DNA of 64,000 nt from Pseudomonas khorasanensis (lineage in GTDB: Bacteria; Pseudomonadota; Gammaproteobacteria; Pseudomonadales; Pseudomonadaceae): the NCBI RefSeq assembly GCF_014268505.2, contig NZ_JABWQP020000010.1:62001-126000 (forward strand), written 5' to 3'. Both the position numbers and the translations under genes were made by a program. Below, in pieces: positions 43,450 through 52,000 of this stretch (the first letter of the stretch is position 1; the number at the start of each line of letters is the position of its first letter). Below the pieces are notes generated by a model. It was given only the letters and a program-made list of their open reading frames with translations, was not told the origin of the DNA and did no database searches.

Positions 43450-44376
43450 TTACTTCTGCGTCCCATCATCATGCTGCAGATTCGCCTGCGTCAGGTTGCA
43501 CCCCGCCGGCACGCTGCGCGTCAGCCAGACATTGCCGCCAATGGTCGAGCCCTTGCCGATCGTGATCCGCCCCAGAATCGTCGCCCCGGCGTAAATCACC
43601 ACGTCGTCCTCGACAATCGGATGCCGCGGATGGCCCTTCTGCAACTGCCCGTCTTCGTCCGCCGGGAAGCGCTTGGCGCCCAGGGTCACCGCCTGATAAA
43701 TCCGCACACGCTCGCCAATGATCGCCGTCTCGCCAATCACCACACCCGTGCCGTGATCGATAAAGAAACTGCGACCGATCTGCGCGCCCGGATGGATATC
43801 GATGCCAGTGGCCGAGTGGGCGATTTCCGCGCTGATTCGCGCCAGCAGCGGCAACCCGGCGCGGTATAAATGATGCGCAAGACGATGATGAATCACGGCC
43901 AGAATACCGGGGTAGCAGAGCAACACTTCATCGACACTGCGCGCCGCCGGATCGCCGTGGTACGCCGCCAAGACGTCGGTGTCGAGCAACGTACGCAGAC
44001 CCGGCAGGGCCAAGGCGAAATCCTGCACGATGCGGATTGCCCGAGCCTCGACTTCGCTGTCGTCCTGGGCGCTGTGCCGGGCCACATAGCGCAATTCCAG
44101 CCGCGTCTGCGCAAGCAAGGCGTTGAGGGCCACATCAAGGGTGTGGCCGACGTAGAAATCTTCGCTTTCCTCGCGCAGGTCCACCGGCCCCAGACGCATC
44201 GGAAACAGCGCACCGCACAACGCCTCGAGAATCTCCGCCATCGCCGCCCGCGACGGCAGCTCCCGACCGCCCTGCTCGCCGGACGCCCGGCCGTTTTGTG
44301 CGCGCCACTGCTCCCGCACGCTGCGCAGTTGGCTGACGATGGTCTGCAGTTGCCAATGGCTGGAACGCTCGTTCAC
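43450..44376 (-). CDS. cysE: Serine O-acetyltransferase
   Basis: A 308-residue cytoplasmic enzyme that acetylates L-serine for cysteine synthesis. An N-terminal helical domain (about 1-175) precedes a left-handed beta-helix of hexapeptide repeats (IDIHPGAQIGRSFFIDHGTG and VVIGETAIIGERVRIYQAVT). The acetyl-CoA and serine site includes HPIVEDDVVIYAGATILG. It is longer at the N terminus than E. coli CysE and closer to the EpsC type. It is divergent from dcyD, linking cysteine synthesis and breakdown. Confidence 0.93.
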   Translation of the reverse strand: MNERSSHWQLQTIVSQLRSVREQWRAQNGRASGEQGGRELPSRAAMAEILEALCGALFPMRLGPVDLREESEDFYVGHTLDVALNALLAQTRLELRYVARHSAQDDSEVEARAIRIVQDFALALPGLRTLLDTDVLAAYHGDPAARSVDEVLLCYPGILAVIHHRLAHHLYRAGLPLLARISAEIAHSATGIDIHPGAQIGRSFFIDHGTGVVIGETAIIGERVRIYQAVTLGAKRFPADEDGQLQKGHPRHPIVEDDVVIYAGATILGRITIGKGSTIGGNVWLTRSVPAGCNLTQANLQHDDGTQK

Positions 44377-44566
44377 GTTAAAGACTCCTCAAGGGCGGCC
44401 GGACTGTCTGGCCGCCTCAACGGCAATTACTTTACGGCATGCTCCGGGAGACGAATCAAGAACCGATAATGCTGGCCTCAGTCCATTCGGCTATAAGCGA
44501 TTCGCTGTTGCCCGAGCAAATGTGCGTGCCTATAGTCCTTTCATCCTTCTCCGCCAGTACGGACTC

Positions 44567-45565
44567 ATGATTAAACAACAACTGGAACGCTTTCACCGCC
44601 TCGACCTGCTGAACACTCCCACGCCGCTGGAAAAGCTCGAACGCCTCTCCGCCTGGCTCGGCCGCGAGGTGTATATCAAGCGCGATGACCTGACGCCGCT
44701 GGCCATGGGCGGCAACAAACTGCGCAAACTCGAGTACCTGGCCGCCGATGCCCTCGCCCAAGGTGCCGACACCCTGATCACCGCCGGTGCGCTGCAGTCG
44801 AACCACGTCCGTCAGACCGCCGCGCTGGCCGCCAGGTTGGGTCTGGGCTGCGTCGCGCTGCTGGAAAATTCGCTCGGTACTGACAACCGCGATTACACCG
44901 GCAACGGCAATCGCCTGCTGCTGGATCTCTTCGAAACCGGGGTCGAGCTGGTCGACAACCTCGACAATGCCGACGAACAACTCGCCGCGCTCGCCACGCG
45001 CTTGCGCAGCAACGGCAAAAAACCGTATCTGGTGCCTATCGGCGGCTCCAACGCCCTCGGTGCGCTGGGCTACGTGCGCGCTGGGCTGGAGCTGGCCGAG
45101 CAGATCAAGCAAACCGGGCTCGACTTCGCCGCTGTGGTTCTGGCCTCCGGCAGTGCCGGCACACACAGCGGACTGGCCCTGGCCTTGAGCGAAGCGCTGC
45201 CGCAACTGCAGGTGATCGGCGTGACGGTTTCGCGCAGCGACGAAGACCAGCGTCCGAAGGTACAAGGCTTGGCCGAACGCACCGCAGAGCTGCTGGGCGT
45301 CGAGCTGCCGACCAGCTTCAACGTCGAGTTATGGGACGAATATTTCGGCCCGCGCTATGGCGAACCGAATGCCGGAACGCTGGCGGCGGTGAAACTGCTG
45401 GCGGGTCAGGAAGGTCTGTTACTTGACCCGGTGTACACCGGCAAGGCCATGGCCGGGTTACTGGACGGTATTGGCCGGCAGCGTTTTGATGAAGGTCCGA
45501 TCATCTTCCTGCATACCGGTGGGGCGCTGGCTTTGTTTGCCTACAGGGATTCGCTGGCCAACTGA
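44567..45565 (+). CDS. dcyD: D-cysteine desulfhydrase
   Basis: A 332-residue PLP enzyme of the ACC deaminase group that converts D-cysteine to pyruvate, H2S and ammonia. The PLP lysine is K51 in MGGNKLRKLEYLAADAL, and AGALQSNHVRQTAALAARLG and ASGSAGTHSGLA (phosphate-binding) are conserved. The start ATG at 44567 (MIKQQLERFHRLDLLN) gives the family length. It is followed by the cystine importer tcyJLN, the same grouping as yedO-fliY-yecSC in enterics. Confidence 0.92.
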   Translation: MIKQQLERFHRLDLLNTPTPLEKLERLSAWLGREVYIKRDDLTPLAMGGNKLRKLEYLAADALAQGADTLITAGALQSNHVRQTAALAARLGLGCVALLENSLGTDNRDYTGNGNRLLLDLFETGVELVDNLDNADEQLAALATRLRSNGKKPYLVPIGGSNALGALGYVRAGLELAEQIKQTGLDFAAVVLASGSAGTHSGLALALSEALPQLQVIGVTVSRSDEDQRPKVQGLAERTAELLGVELPTSFNVELWDEYFGPRYGEPNAGTLAAVKLLAGQEGLLLDPVYTGKAMAGLLDGIGRQRFDEGPIIFLHTGGALALFAYRDSLAN

Positions 45566-45586
45566 TCCCTGGCCGCAACAGTATCT

Positions 45587-45614
45587 GTGGCGAGGGAGCT
45601 TGTTCCCTCGCCAC
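45587..45614. repeat. Compact REP hairpin between dcyD and tcyJ
   Basis: GTGGCGAGGGA and its complement TCCCTCGCCAC face each other across GCTTGT, a single-hairpin remnant of the GTGGCGAGGGAGC family. It may shield the 3' end of dcyD mRNA from tcyJLN transcription. Confidence 0.8.
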
Positions 45615-45628
45615 CATGGAATTGCGCC

Positions 45629-45647
45629 ATATACGAATTCGATATAT
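45629..45647. promoter_or_regulatory. AT-rich near-palindrome upstream of tcyJ
   Basis: ATATACGAATTCGATATAT is nearly symmetrical around CGAATTCG and lies about 175 bp before tcyJ. It is followed by GTTATCAAGTATTTTCAAG. A regulator site for the cystine operon is possible, but nothing in the window identifies the protein. Confidence 0.25.
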
Positions 45648-45820
45648 CTCTTTGGTTATCAAGTATTTTCAAGTCTAAACATGAAGTCATATAGTCACGC
45701 CGCAGGCGAATTTCGGGCGAGACGCATACGCTGCTTTAAGGCAGGATAGCGCTGTCGTCCAAATCACCAATTTGCCTACATTCCTTAAGCGTCTTCCATA
45801 AGAAAACACAGGGGCTTGTC

Positions 45821-46621
45821 ATGAATTTTTCCGCACTACGTCGCACTCTGCTGGTCGGTTCGCTGGGCCTGGCGCTGAGCGCCGGCCTGATCGGTCAGGC
45901 AGTGGCCGGTGAGCAGCTGCAACACATCAAGGACAAAGGCGTTCTCAACGTCGGCCTGGAAGGCACTTATCCACCGTTCAGCTTTGTCGACGAGAACGGC
46001 AAGCTGTCCGGTTTCGAAGTCGAGCTCTCCGAAGCGCTGGCGAAAAAACTCGGCGTCAAGGCCAAGATCCAGCCAACCAAGTGGGACGGCATTCTCGCCG
46101 CGCTGGAATCCAAGCGTCTGGACCTGGTGGTCAACCAGGTGACCATCTCCGACGAGCGCAAGAAGAAGTACGACTTCTCCCAGCCATACACCGTTTCCGG
46201 TATTCAGGCGCTGGTGCTGACCAAGAAAGCCGCCGAGCTGAACATCAAGACCGCCGCTGACCTGTCCGGGAAGAAAGTCGGTGTAGGCCTGGGTACCAAC
46301 TACGAGCAATGGGTCCGCGCCAACGTGCCGGGTGCCGACGTGCGCACTTACGACGATGATCCGACCAAGTTCGCCGACCTCAACAACGGCCGCATCGACG
46401 CCATCCTGATTGACCGTCTGGCGGCACTTGAATACGCCCAGAAAGCCCCGAAAACCGTGGCCGCCGGTGAAGCGTTCTCCCGTCAGGAATCCGGTATTGC
46501 CCTGCGCAAAGGCGAGCCTGAATTGCTGGCTGCGGTGAACAAGGCTCTCGACGAGCTGCGCGCCGACGGCACCCTTGAGAAGCTGTCGAAGAAGTACTTC
46601 AACGCAGACGTCACTAAATAA
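45821..46621 (+). CDS. tcyJ: L-cystine ABC transporter, substrate-binding protein
   Basis: A 266-residue periplasmic amino-acid-binding protein (FliY/TcyJ). Signal peptide ends near residue 29 (GQAVAG). The solute-binding signature GLEGTYPPFSFVDENGKLSG and DLSGKKVGVGLGTNYEQWVR follow. It delivers cystine and related sulfur amino acids to TcyLN. The last base of its stop is the first base of the tcyL ATG, so the three genes form one operon. Confidence 0.93.
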   Translation: MNFSALRRTLLVGSLGLALSAGLIGQAVAGEQLQHIKDKGVLNVGLEGTYPPFSFVDENGKLSGFEVELSEALAKKLGVKAKIQPTKWDGILAALESKRLDLVVNQVTISDERKKKYDFSQPYTVSGIQALVLTKKAAELNIKTAADLSGKKVGVGLGTNYEQWVRANVPGADVRTYDDDPTKFADLNNGRIDAILIDRLAALEYAQKAPKTVAAGEAFSRQESGIALRKGEPELLAAVNKALDELRADGTLEKLSKKYFNADVTK

Positions 46622-47286
46622 TGGAAGAGGCTTTCCAACTCGCGCTGGATTCTGCGCCCTTCCTGTTGAAGGGCGCGTACTACACGGTAGTCCTCAGCCT
46701 CGGCGGTATGTTCTTCGGTCTGCTGCTGGGCTTCGGCCTGGCGCTGATGCGTCTGTCGCGATTCAAATCGGTCAGTTGGCTGGCACGCATCTACGTCTCG
46801 TTCTTTCGCGGAACGCCGTTGCTGGTGCAGCTGTTCGTGATCTATTACGGCCTGCCGCAACTGGGGATAGAGCTTGATCCGCTGCCAGCGGCGCTGATCG
46901 GCTTCTCGCTGAACATGGCCGCCTACGCCTGTGAAATCCTCCGTGCCGCGATCGGTTCGATCGAACGCGGTCAGTGGGAAGCCGCCGCCAGTATCGGCAT
47001 GACCCGCGCGCAGACCCTGCGCCGGGCCATCCTGCCGCAAGCGATGCGCACGGCATTGCCGCCGCTGGGCAACAGCTTCATTTCGCTGGTCAAGGACACG
47101 GCGCTGGCCGCCACCATTCAGGTGCCGGAACTGTTCCGTCAGGCGCAGCTGATTACCGCCCGGACTTTCGAAGTCTTCACCATGTACCTTGCCGCCGCGC
47201 TGATCTACTGGATTCTGGCCACGGTGCTGTCGCACCTGCAGAACAAGTTGGAAGAGCGGGTCAATCGGCATGACCAGGAGTCCTGA
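46621..47286 (+). CDS. tcyL: L-cystine ABC transporter, permease
   Basis: A 221-residue HisMQ-type inner-membrane permease with about four to five transmembrane helices and the conserved loop SFFRGTPLLVQLFVIYYGLP and EAAASIGMTRAQTLRRAILP. It matches YecS/TcyL. The coding regions are directly joined to tcyJ and 4 bp from tcyN. Confidence 0.93.
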   Translation: MEEAFQLALDSAPFLLKGAYYTVVLSLGGMFFGLLLGFGLALMRLSRFKSVSWLARIYVSFFRGTPLLVQLFVIYYGLPQLGIELDPLPAALIGFSLNMAAYACEILRAAIGSIERGQWEAAASIGMTRAQTLRRAILPQAMRTALPPLGNSFISLVKDTALAATIQVPELFRQAQLITARTFEVFTMYLAAALIYWILATVLSHLQNKLEERVNRHDQES

Positions 47287-47290
47287 CCCG

Positions 47291-48040
47291 ATGATTGTCG
47301 TCGAAAAACTGACCAAGCAATTCAAGGGTCAAGTCGTGCTCAACGGCATTGATCTTGAGGTAAAGGAAGGCGAGGTGGTGGCGATCATTGGCCCCAGCGG
47401 CTCGGGAAAGACCACGTTTTTGCGCTGCCTGAACTTCCTTGAAGAACCCACCAGCGGCCGGATCAAGGTCGGCAATATAGAAATCGATACCCGCCGCCCT
47501 TTGAACCAGCAGCAGAGCCTGGTGCGCAACCTGCGCCAGCACGTCGGCTTCGTGTTCCAGAACTTCAACCTGTTCCCGCATCGCACCGCCCTGGAAAACG
47601 TCATCGAAGGGCCGATCGTGGTCAAGAAGATGCCGCGCGACCAAGCGGTTGCCTTGGGTAAAAAGCTGCTGACCAAGGTGGGTCTTGCGGGCAAGGAGGA
47701 CGCCTATCCGCGTCGTCTCTCCGGTGGCCAACAGCAGCGTGTGGCGATTGCCCGGGCGCTGGCGATGGAGCCGGAAGTGATTCTCTTCGACGAACCAACC
47801 TCGGCGCTCGACCCGGAACTGGTCGGCGAGGTTTTGGCGACCATTCGTGGCCTTGCCGAAGAAAATCGCACCATGGTGATTGTCACCCACGAGATGGGAT
47901 TCGCCCGTGATGTGGCCAATCGTGTGGTGTTTTTCGACAAAGGCGTCATTGTCGAACAGGGCGAAGCCAAGGCATTGTTTGCCAACCCGAAAGAAGAACG
48001 CACCCAACAATTTCTCAGCAAGTTTCTGAATCACGCCTGA
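47291..48040 (+). CDS. tcyN: L-cystine ABC transporter, ATP-binding protein
   Basis: A 249-residue ABC ATPase: Walker A GPSGSGKTTF, Q-loop GFVFQNFNLFPH, signature LSGGQQQRVAIARAL, Walker B VILFDEPTSALDPEL and H-loop VIVTHEMGFARD. It matches YecC/TcyN of the polar amino acid family. The ATG at 47291 (MIVVEKLTKQF) is preferred to one seven codons upstream that would overlap tcyL by 17 bp. Confidence 0.93.
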   Translation: MIVVEKLTKQFKGQVVLNGIDLEVKEGEVVAIIGPSGSGKTTFLRCLNFLEEPTSGRIKVGNIEIDTRRPLNQQQSLVRNLRQHVGFVFQNFNLFPHRTALENVIEGPIVVKKMPRDQAVALGKKLLTKVGLAGKEDAYPRRLSGGQQQRVAIARALAMEPEVILFDEPTSALDPELVGEVLATIRGLAEENRTMVIVTHEMGFARDVANRVVFFDKGVIVEQGEAKALFANPKEERTQQFLSKFLNHA

Positions 48041-48499
48041 GAACTTCACACGTAATACCCGTCAACTTCCATGGACGGAAGTTACGCCCCTTACCCTCAC
48101 TAATATTTATTAAATTATTCCAGGCGCGCACAGACAAACATTGTGCAACGGTCGCACTCATCCATGCGCCGCCATATTTCCATACATTTGCCAGTGAATT
48201 AATCCGAAGAAAAAAGCGCAGAAGTGCCGATTATCTGTAGCTGGTTTCGCCATTACGCCTAGGCATGATGCCTCGATGGTGTAGGAGCTTTCTGATTAAC
48301 TTGTAATTCCTCGATTAACTAAGCCCCACTATTGACACCCCTCCCCACAGACTTTTATCTAGTCGGCACCCGGCGCCACTTAGTTCAATAAACCCGCACT
48401 TATGCTGACCGTAAGTCTGTCGCTTTTATTGCCAGTTGATGCGCGCCTATTTGTTTTCCAGAAACGGACTTCGCTGCAAGACTTCAAGGAGAGAACCCG
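48041..48499. other. 459-bp non-coding region before the two-repeat protein
   Basis: No gene is recognisable. Visible structures are an inverted repeat after tcyN (48064-48083, AACTTCC and GGAAGTT), a short palindrome AGGCATGATGCCT at 48261-48273, and two direct copies of GATTAACT at 48294-48301 and 48313-48320. The region looks A+T-rich in places and probably carries the promoter of the downstream gene, with AAGGAGAG before its ATG. Confidence 0.5.
48064..48083 (+). terminator. Possible terminator hairpin after tcyN
   Basis: AACTTCC and GGAAGTT form a 7-bp stem across ATGGAC, 24 nt after the tcyN stop. The U tract is weak, so termination is only a suggestion. Confidence 0.4.
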
Positions 48500-49264
48500 A
48501 TGACCCGCACTTCGCACACCCCCGAACTTGCAGTACCAACGCTGGCATCCGCACAAGACACCGGCATCAACCAGGCAGCCGCAGCCCACCTGCTCATCGA
48601 AGTACCGCCCTATCCCGGCATGGACGATGGCGACCTGATCGAATTGTTCTGGAACAAATGCTATGTCGCTTCAAAAGTCCTGAGCGCCGCCGAGGTGGGC
48701 GGGCCGGTCAGCCTGCGGGTGCCGGAGAGTTTCATTGCCAACGGCGTCGTGCGCATTCACTACCGGGTGATGCAGATCGGCCAAGGCCCGGCACTGTCGG
48801 CAGCCACGCGCGTGCAAGTCAAACTCGATTGCCCCGGAGGGCAGTCCACTGGGCAGTGCGAAGACGAAAACCAGCAACTGGCGCCGGTCATCATCCCCGA
48901 AGCTATTCGCCGTCAAGGCGTAAACCCCAGCCAGATCAAACGCGGCGTGCCGCTGACCATCGAGCCTTACCTGAACATGGCCGAGGATGACGCCATCACC
49001 CTGCGCTGGGGCGATGTGCGCATGGACCTGGCGCCGGTCACGGCGGCCGATGTCGGTCTGCCGATCCAGGTCTGGGTACCACCGGCGATCATCATCGAAG
49101 CGGGCGAAGACCTGCGGCTGGACGTGACGTACTGCATCCTCGATCGGGTCGGCAACAATTCGCGCTGGGCGCCGCCTCGCACGTTGAAGATTGGTTGCGT
49201 AAATCCCTATGTGAAAGTCCCGTTGAGGCCGAAATTCAAGGCCGCCGCACTACGTATGAAGTAA
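48500..49264 (+). CDS. Protein of unknown function with two tandem beta-sandwich-like repeats
   Basis: A 254-residue protein with no signal peptide or membrane segment. Two halves are similar: residues about 30-115 (PYPGMDDGDLIELFWNKC, then VLSAAEVGGPVSLRVPESFI, then VRIHYRVM) and about 155-238 (PYLNMAEDDAITLRWGDVRM, then VTAADVGLPIQVWVPPAIII, then LRLDVTYCI). The shared pattern, acidic G/M-x-x-D-I-x-L-x-W followed by a beta-rich stretch, looks like Ig-like repeats found in larger Pseudomonas surface or toxin proteins. The function is unknown. It does not appear to be part of the tcy or sfn operons. Confidence 0.6.
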   Translation: MTRTSHTPELAVPTLASAQDTGINQAAAAHLLIEVPPYPGMDDGDLIELFWNKCYVASKVLSAAEVGGPVSLRVPESFIANGVVRIHYRVMQIGQGPALSAATRVQVKLDCPGGQSTGQCEDENQQLAPVIIPEAIRRQGVNPSQIKRGVPLTIEPYLNMAEDDAITLRWGDVRMDLAPVTAADVGLPIQVWVPPAIIIEAGEDLRLDVTYCILDRVGNNSRWAPPRTLKIGCVNPYVKVPLRPKFKAAALRMK

Positions 49265-49341
49265 GGCCTGTCCAGAGGTGAAAGGAGTCGCCCTCTCACC
49301 TGAAACGTCATCACCCGTACCGCCACGACCCCTTCTATACA

Positions 49342-49373
49342 TATTCCTAAAAGTTAGTTTATTTAATTTTTAT
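49342..49373 (+). promoter_or_regulatory. AT-rich box upstream of the sfnB operon, similar to the tauA upstream box
   Basis: TATTCCTAAAAGTTAGTTTA continuing TTTAATTTTTATA resembles CATTCTAAAAAGTTATTTAT upstream of tauA. The position, about 155-190 bp before sfnB and 90-120 bp before the short frame at 49461, suits an activator site plus promoter. A sulfur-limitation regulator such as CysB is the obvious candidate by inference. Confidence 0.45.
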
Positions 49374-49460
49374 ACACGCTTAGGGTATATGCACCGGACC
49401 ACCGGACATTCTTTTCATTCGTCGCACTTCGCGGCGCATTTCATGAGATGTGAGGTAGGT

Positions 49461-49529
49461 ATGGTCCGGAACACAATCACCCCAGTGCAGATCGCCAGGG
49501 CATTGCGTGCAGCCAGGGAGTGGCACTGA
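49461..49529 (+). CDS. Possible 22-residue leader peptide in front of sfnB
   Basis: An ATG preceded by GAGGT at a good distance opens a 22-codon frame (MVRNTITPVQIARALRAARE and then WH). Its TGA overlaps the sfnB ATG as TGATG, so ribosomes ending here could restart on sfnB. sfnB also has its own AGGGAG site. The peptide is unlike anything I recognise and may be only a chance frame. Confidence 0.35.
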   Translation: MVRNTITPVQIARALRAAREWH

Positions 49530-50770
49530 TGTCCAGTCTGGCCGATGCAAACGTCCAGTCTAATCTGGACATCGCCCCGCTGTTGCTGCCCGCGCAAGTA
49601 CTGCGCAACGACGCTCAAGCCATCAAGGCTGCTCACGAGCTGGCGCAGGTCGCCCGTGTGCAGGCGGCCAAACGGGACCGCCAGCGCAAATTGCCGTGGT
49701 CGGAAATCGAACAGTTCACCCGCAGCGGCCTTGGCAGCATTGCCATCCCGCGCGAATACGGCGGCCCGCAGGTTTCGTTCGTCACCCTGGCTGAAGTGTT
49801 CGCAATCATCTCCGCCGCCGACCCGGCGTTGGGGCAGATCCCGCAGAACCAGTTCGGCATCATCAATCTGGTGCTCGGCAGTGCTACAGACGCGCAGAAA
49901 AAACAGCTGTTCCAGAGCGTTCTGGAAGGCTGGCGCATCGGCAATGCCGGCCCGGAGCGCGGCACCAAAAATACACTCGAATTGAAAGCGCGGATCACCG
50001 CCGACGGCGATGATTACGTGATCAACGGCCAGAAGTTTTACTCCACCGGGGCGCTGTTCGCGCACTGGGTAGCGGTGAAAGCGCTCAACGATGACGGCAA
50101 GCAAGTGCTGGCCTTCGTCCGTCGCGGCACACCGGGTTTGCGCATCGTTGATGACTGGTCGGGCTTCGGCCAGCGCACCACCGCCAGCGGCACGATTGTG
50201 CTGAACAACGTGCGGGTCGAAGCGGCGCTGGTGGTCGACAACTGGAAGATCAACGAGACCCCGAACACCCAAGGCGCGGTGTCGCAACTGATCCAAGCGG
50301 CGATCGATGCCGGGATCGCCCGAGGCGCCATCGACGATGCCATCGACTTCGTCAAAACCCGCGCCCGACCGTGGATTGATGCCAAGGTCGATCGTGCCAG
50401 CGATGACCTCTACGTGATCGCTGACATCGGCAAACTGAAAATCGAACTGCACGCCGCCGAAGCGCTGTTGCGCAAGGCCGGGCGCGTGCTCGATCAGGTT
50501 CACGCGGCGCCGCTCACCGTCGAGTCTGCCGCTCGCGCTTCGATCGCCGTGGCCGAAGCAAAAGTGCTGACCACCGAAATCTCGCTGCAGGCCAGCGAAA
50601 AGCTTTTCGAACTGGCCGGCAGCCGCGCCACCCTCGCCGAATTCAACCTCGACCGTCATTGGCGCAACGCTCGCGTGCACACCCTGCACGACCCGGTGCG
50701 CTGGAAATATCACGCAGTCGGCGCCTATCGCCTCAACGGCACTGTACCGGCTCGCCATTCCTGGATCTGA
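49529..50770 (+). CDS. sfnB: SfnB-family flavin-dependent sulfur acquisition oxidoreductase (first copy)
   Basis: A 413-residue protein of the acyl-CoA dehydrogenase fold in the DszC/SfnB group, reduced-flavin monooxygenases that act on organosulfur compounds. Typical segments are FTRSGLGSIAIPREYGGPQV, DPALGQIPQNQFG, VINGQKFYSTGALFAHWV, VDDWSGFGQRTTASG, and the C-terminal RHWRNARVHTLHDPVRWKYH. The ATG at 49529 has AGGGAG 8 nt upstream. A second SfnB paralogue follows after 36 bp. No flavin reductase is adjacent, so reduced FMN must come from elsewhere. Probable role: release of sulfur from sulfones or similar compounds when sulfate is limiting. Confidence 0.87.
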   Translation: MSSLADANVQSNLDIAPLLLPAQVLRNDAQAIKAAHELAQVARVQAAKRDRQRKLPWSEIEQFTRSGLGSIAIPREYGGPQVSFVTLAEVFAIISAADPALGQIPQNQFGIINLVLGSATDAQKKQLFQSVLEGWRIGNAGPERGTKNTLELKARITADGDDYVINGQKFYSTGALFAHWVAVKALNDDGKQVLAFVRRGTPGLRIVDDWSGFGQRTTASGTIVLNNVRVEAALVVDNWKINETPNTQGAVSQLIQAAIDAGIARGAIDDAIDFVKTRARPWIDAKVDRASDDLYVIADIGKLKIELHAAEALLRKAGRVLDQVHAAPLTVESAARASIAVAEAKVLTTEISLQASEKLFELAGSRATLAEFNLDRHWRNARVHTLHDPVRWKYHAVGAYRLNGTVPARHSWI

Positions 50771-50806
50771 CGACCGCACACTTTCTCAAGAGCAGTGGAG
50801 AAAAAC

Positions 50807-52000
50807 ATGACGCTTTCACATCCCGTCGCGGTCATCACCAGCGATGAGCAAGCCCTTATTGTCGCCAGTGATCTGGCAGAAGATTTCAAACGCGACAGCG
50901 CCCTGCGCGACCGCGAACGCCGCCTGCCATTGCCGGAGCTTGAAGTGTTTTCCCGCTCCGGCCTGTGGGGCATCAGCGTGCCGAAGGAGTACGGCGGCGC
51001 TGGCGTATCCAACGTCACCCTGGCCAAAGTCATCGCACTGATCGCGCAGGCCGACGGCTCGCTCGGGCAGATTCCGCAGAACCATTTTTATGCGCTGGAA
51101 GTACTCCGTGTGAACGGCAGTCACGAGCAGAAACAACGGCTGTATGCAGAAGTCCTTGCCGGCCAGCGCTTCGGCAATGCCCTGGCGGAGCTGGGTACGA
51201 AAACCGCACACGACCGTGTGACCAGCCTCAAGCGCGATGGCGCGGGCTATCGCATCAACGGGCGCAAGTTCTACGCGACCGGTGCGATTTACGCGCAGCG
51301 CATCCCGACGTCCGTTGTCGATGAAAACGGCGTACAGCAACTGGCTTTTGTCCCGCGCGACAGTAAGGGCCTGACCGTAATCGATGACTGGAGCGGCTTC
51401 GGCCAGCGCACCACTGGTAGCGGGTCGGTTCTATTCGAAGACGTCTACGTTGATGCCGAAGACATAGTTCCGTTCCAGAGCGCGTTCGAGCGTCCGACGA
51501 CGGTCGGCCCGTTGGCGCAAATCCTTCACGCTGCCATCGACACCGGCATCGCCCGCGCCGCCTACGAAGATGCGCTGCACTTCGTGCGCAGCAAGACACG
51601 CCCGTGGATCGACTCCGGCAATGACAACGCCACCGAAGATCCGCTGACGCTGAAGAGCTTCGGCCACTTGAGCATTCGCCTGCATGCCACCGAAGCGTTG
51701 CTGGAGCGCGCAGGGGAATTTCTCGACAAGGCCCAGGCCGAGACCCACGCAGAAACCGTCGCCGCCGCGTCAATCGCCGTCGCCGAAGCGCGGGCGATCA
51801 GCACCGAGATCTCACTGGCCGCCGGCAGCACACTGTTCGAGCTCGCCGGCAGCCAGGCCACCCTGAGCGAGCACGGCCTCGACCGCCACTGGCGCAACGC
51901 CCGCGTGCACACATTGCACGACCCGGTACGCTGGAAATATCACGCAGTGGGCAACTACTACCTCAACGACGAAAACCCTCCACTGCGAGGGACGATCTGA
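50807..52000 (+). CDS. sfnB: SfnB-family flavin-dependent sulfur acquisition oxidoreductase (second copy)
   Basis: A 397-residue paralogue of the preceding gene, sharing LFSRSGLWGISVPKEYGG-type, GSLGQIPQNHF, RINGRKFYATGAIYAQR, IDDWSGFGQRTTGSG and RHWRNARVHTLHDPVRWKYH segments. The differences along the central region suggest a different substrate. The ATG at 50807 has GTGGAG upstream. The stop overlaps the next gene start by one base, so the oxygenase pair is tightly coupled to the FMN monooxygenase. Confidence 0.87.
   Translation: MTLSHPVAVITSDEQALIVASDLAEDFKRDSALRDRERRLPLPELEVFSRSGLWGISVPKEYGGAGVSNVTLAKVIALIAQADGSLGQIPQNHFYALEVLRVNGSHEQKQRLYAEVLAGQRFGNALAELGTKTAHDRVTSLKRDGAGYRINGRKFYATGAIYAQRIPTSVVDENGVQQLAFVPRDSKGLTVIDDWSGFGQRTTGSGSVLFEDVYVDAEDIVPFQSAFERPTTVGPLAQILHAAIDTGIARAAYEDALHFVRSKTRPWIDSGNDNATEDPLTLKSFGHLSIRLHATEALLERAGEFLDKAQAETHAETVAAASIAVAEARAISTEISLAAGSTLFELAGSQATLSEHGLDRHWRNARVHTLHDPVRWKYHAVGNYYLNDENPPLRGTI

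Noticed and set aside
8580..45614. Repeated short sequences as a possible CRISPR array
   Set aside because: The repeats are scattered, palindromic and paired, with no regular spacers and no cas genes; they are REP elements.
49500..49540. A sigma-54 promoter from the TGGCAC string at the sfnB start
   Set aside because: The -12 element is missing at the required spacing and the string lies on the start codon itself.
49529..52000. Acyl-CoA dehydrogenases of fatty acid oxidation for the two SfnB genes
   Set aside because: The LGQIPQN segments, the C-terminal RHWRNARVHTLHDP ending and the sulfur-gene context fit the DszC/SfnB group better than true acyl-CoA dehydrogenases.
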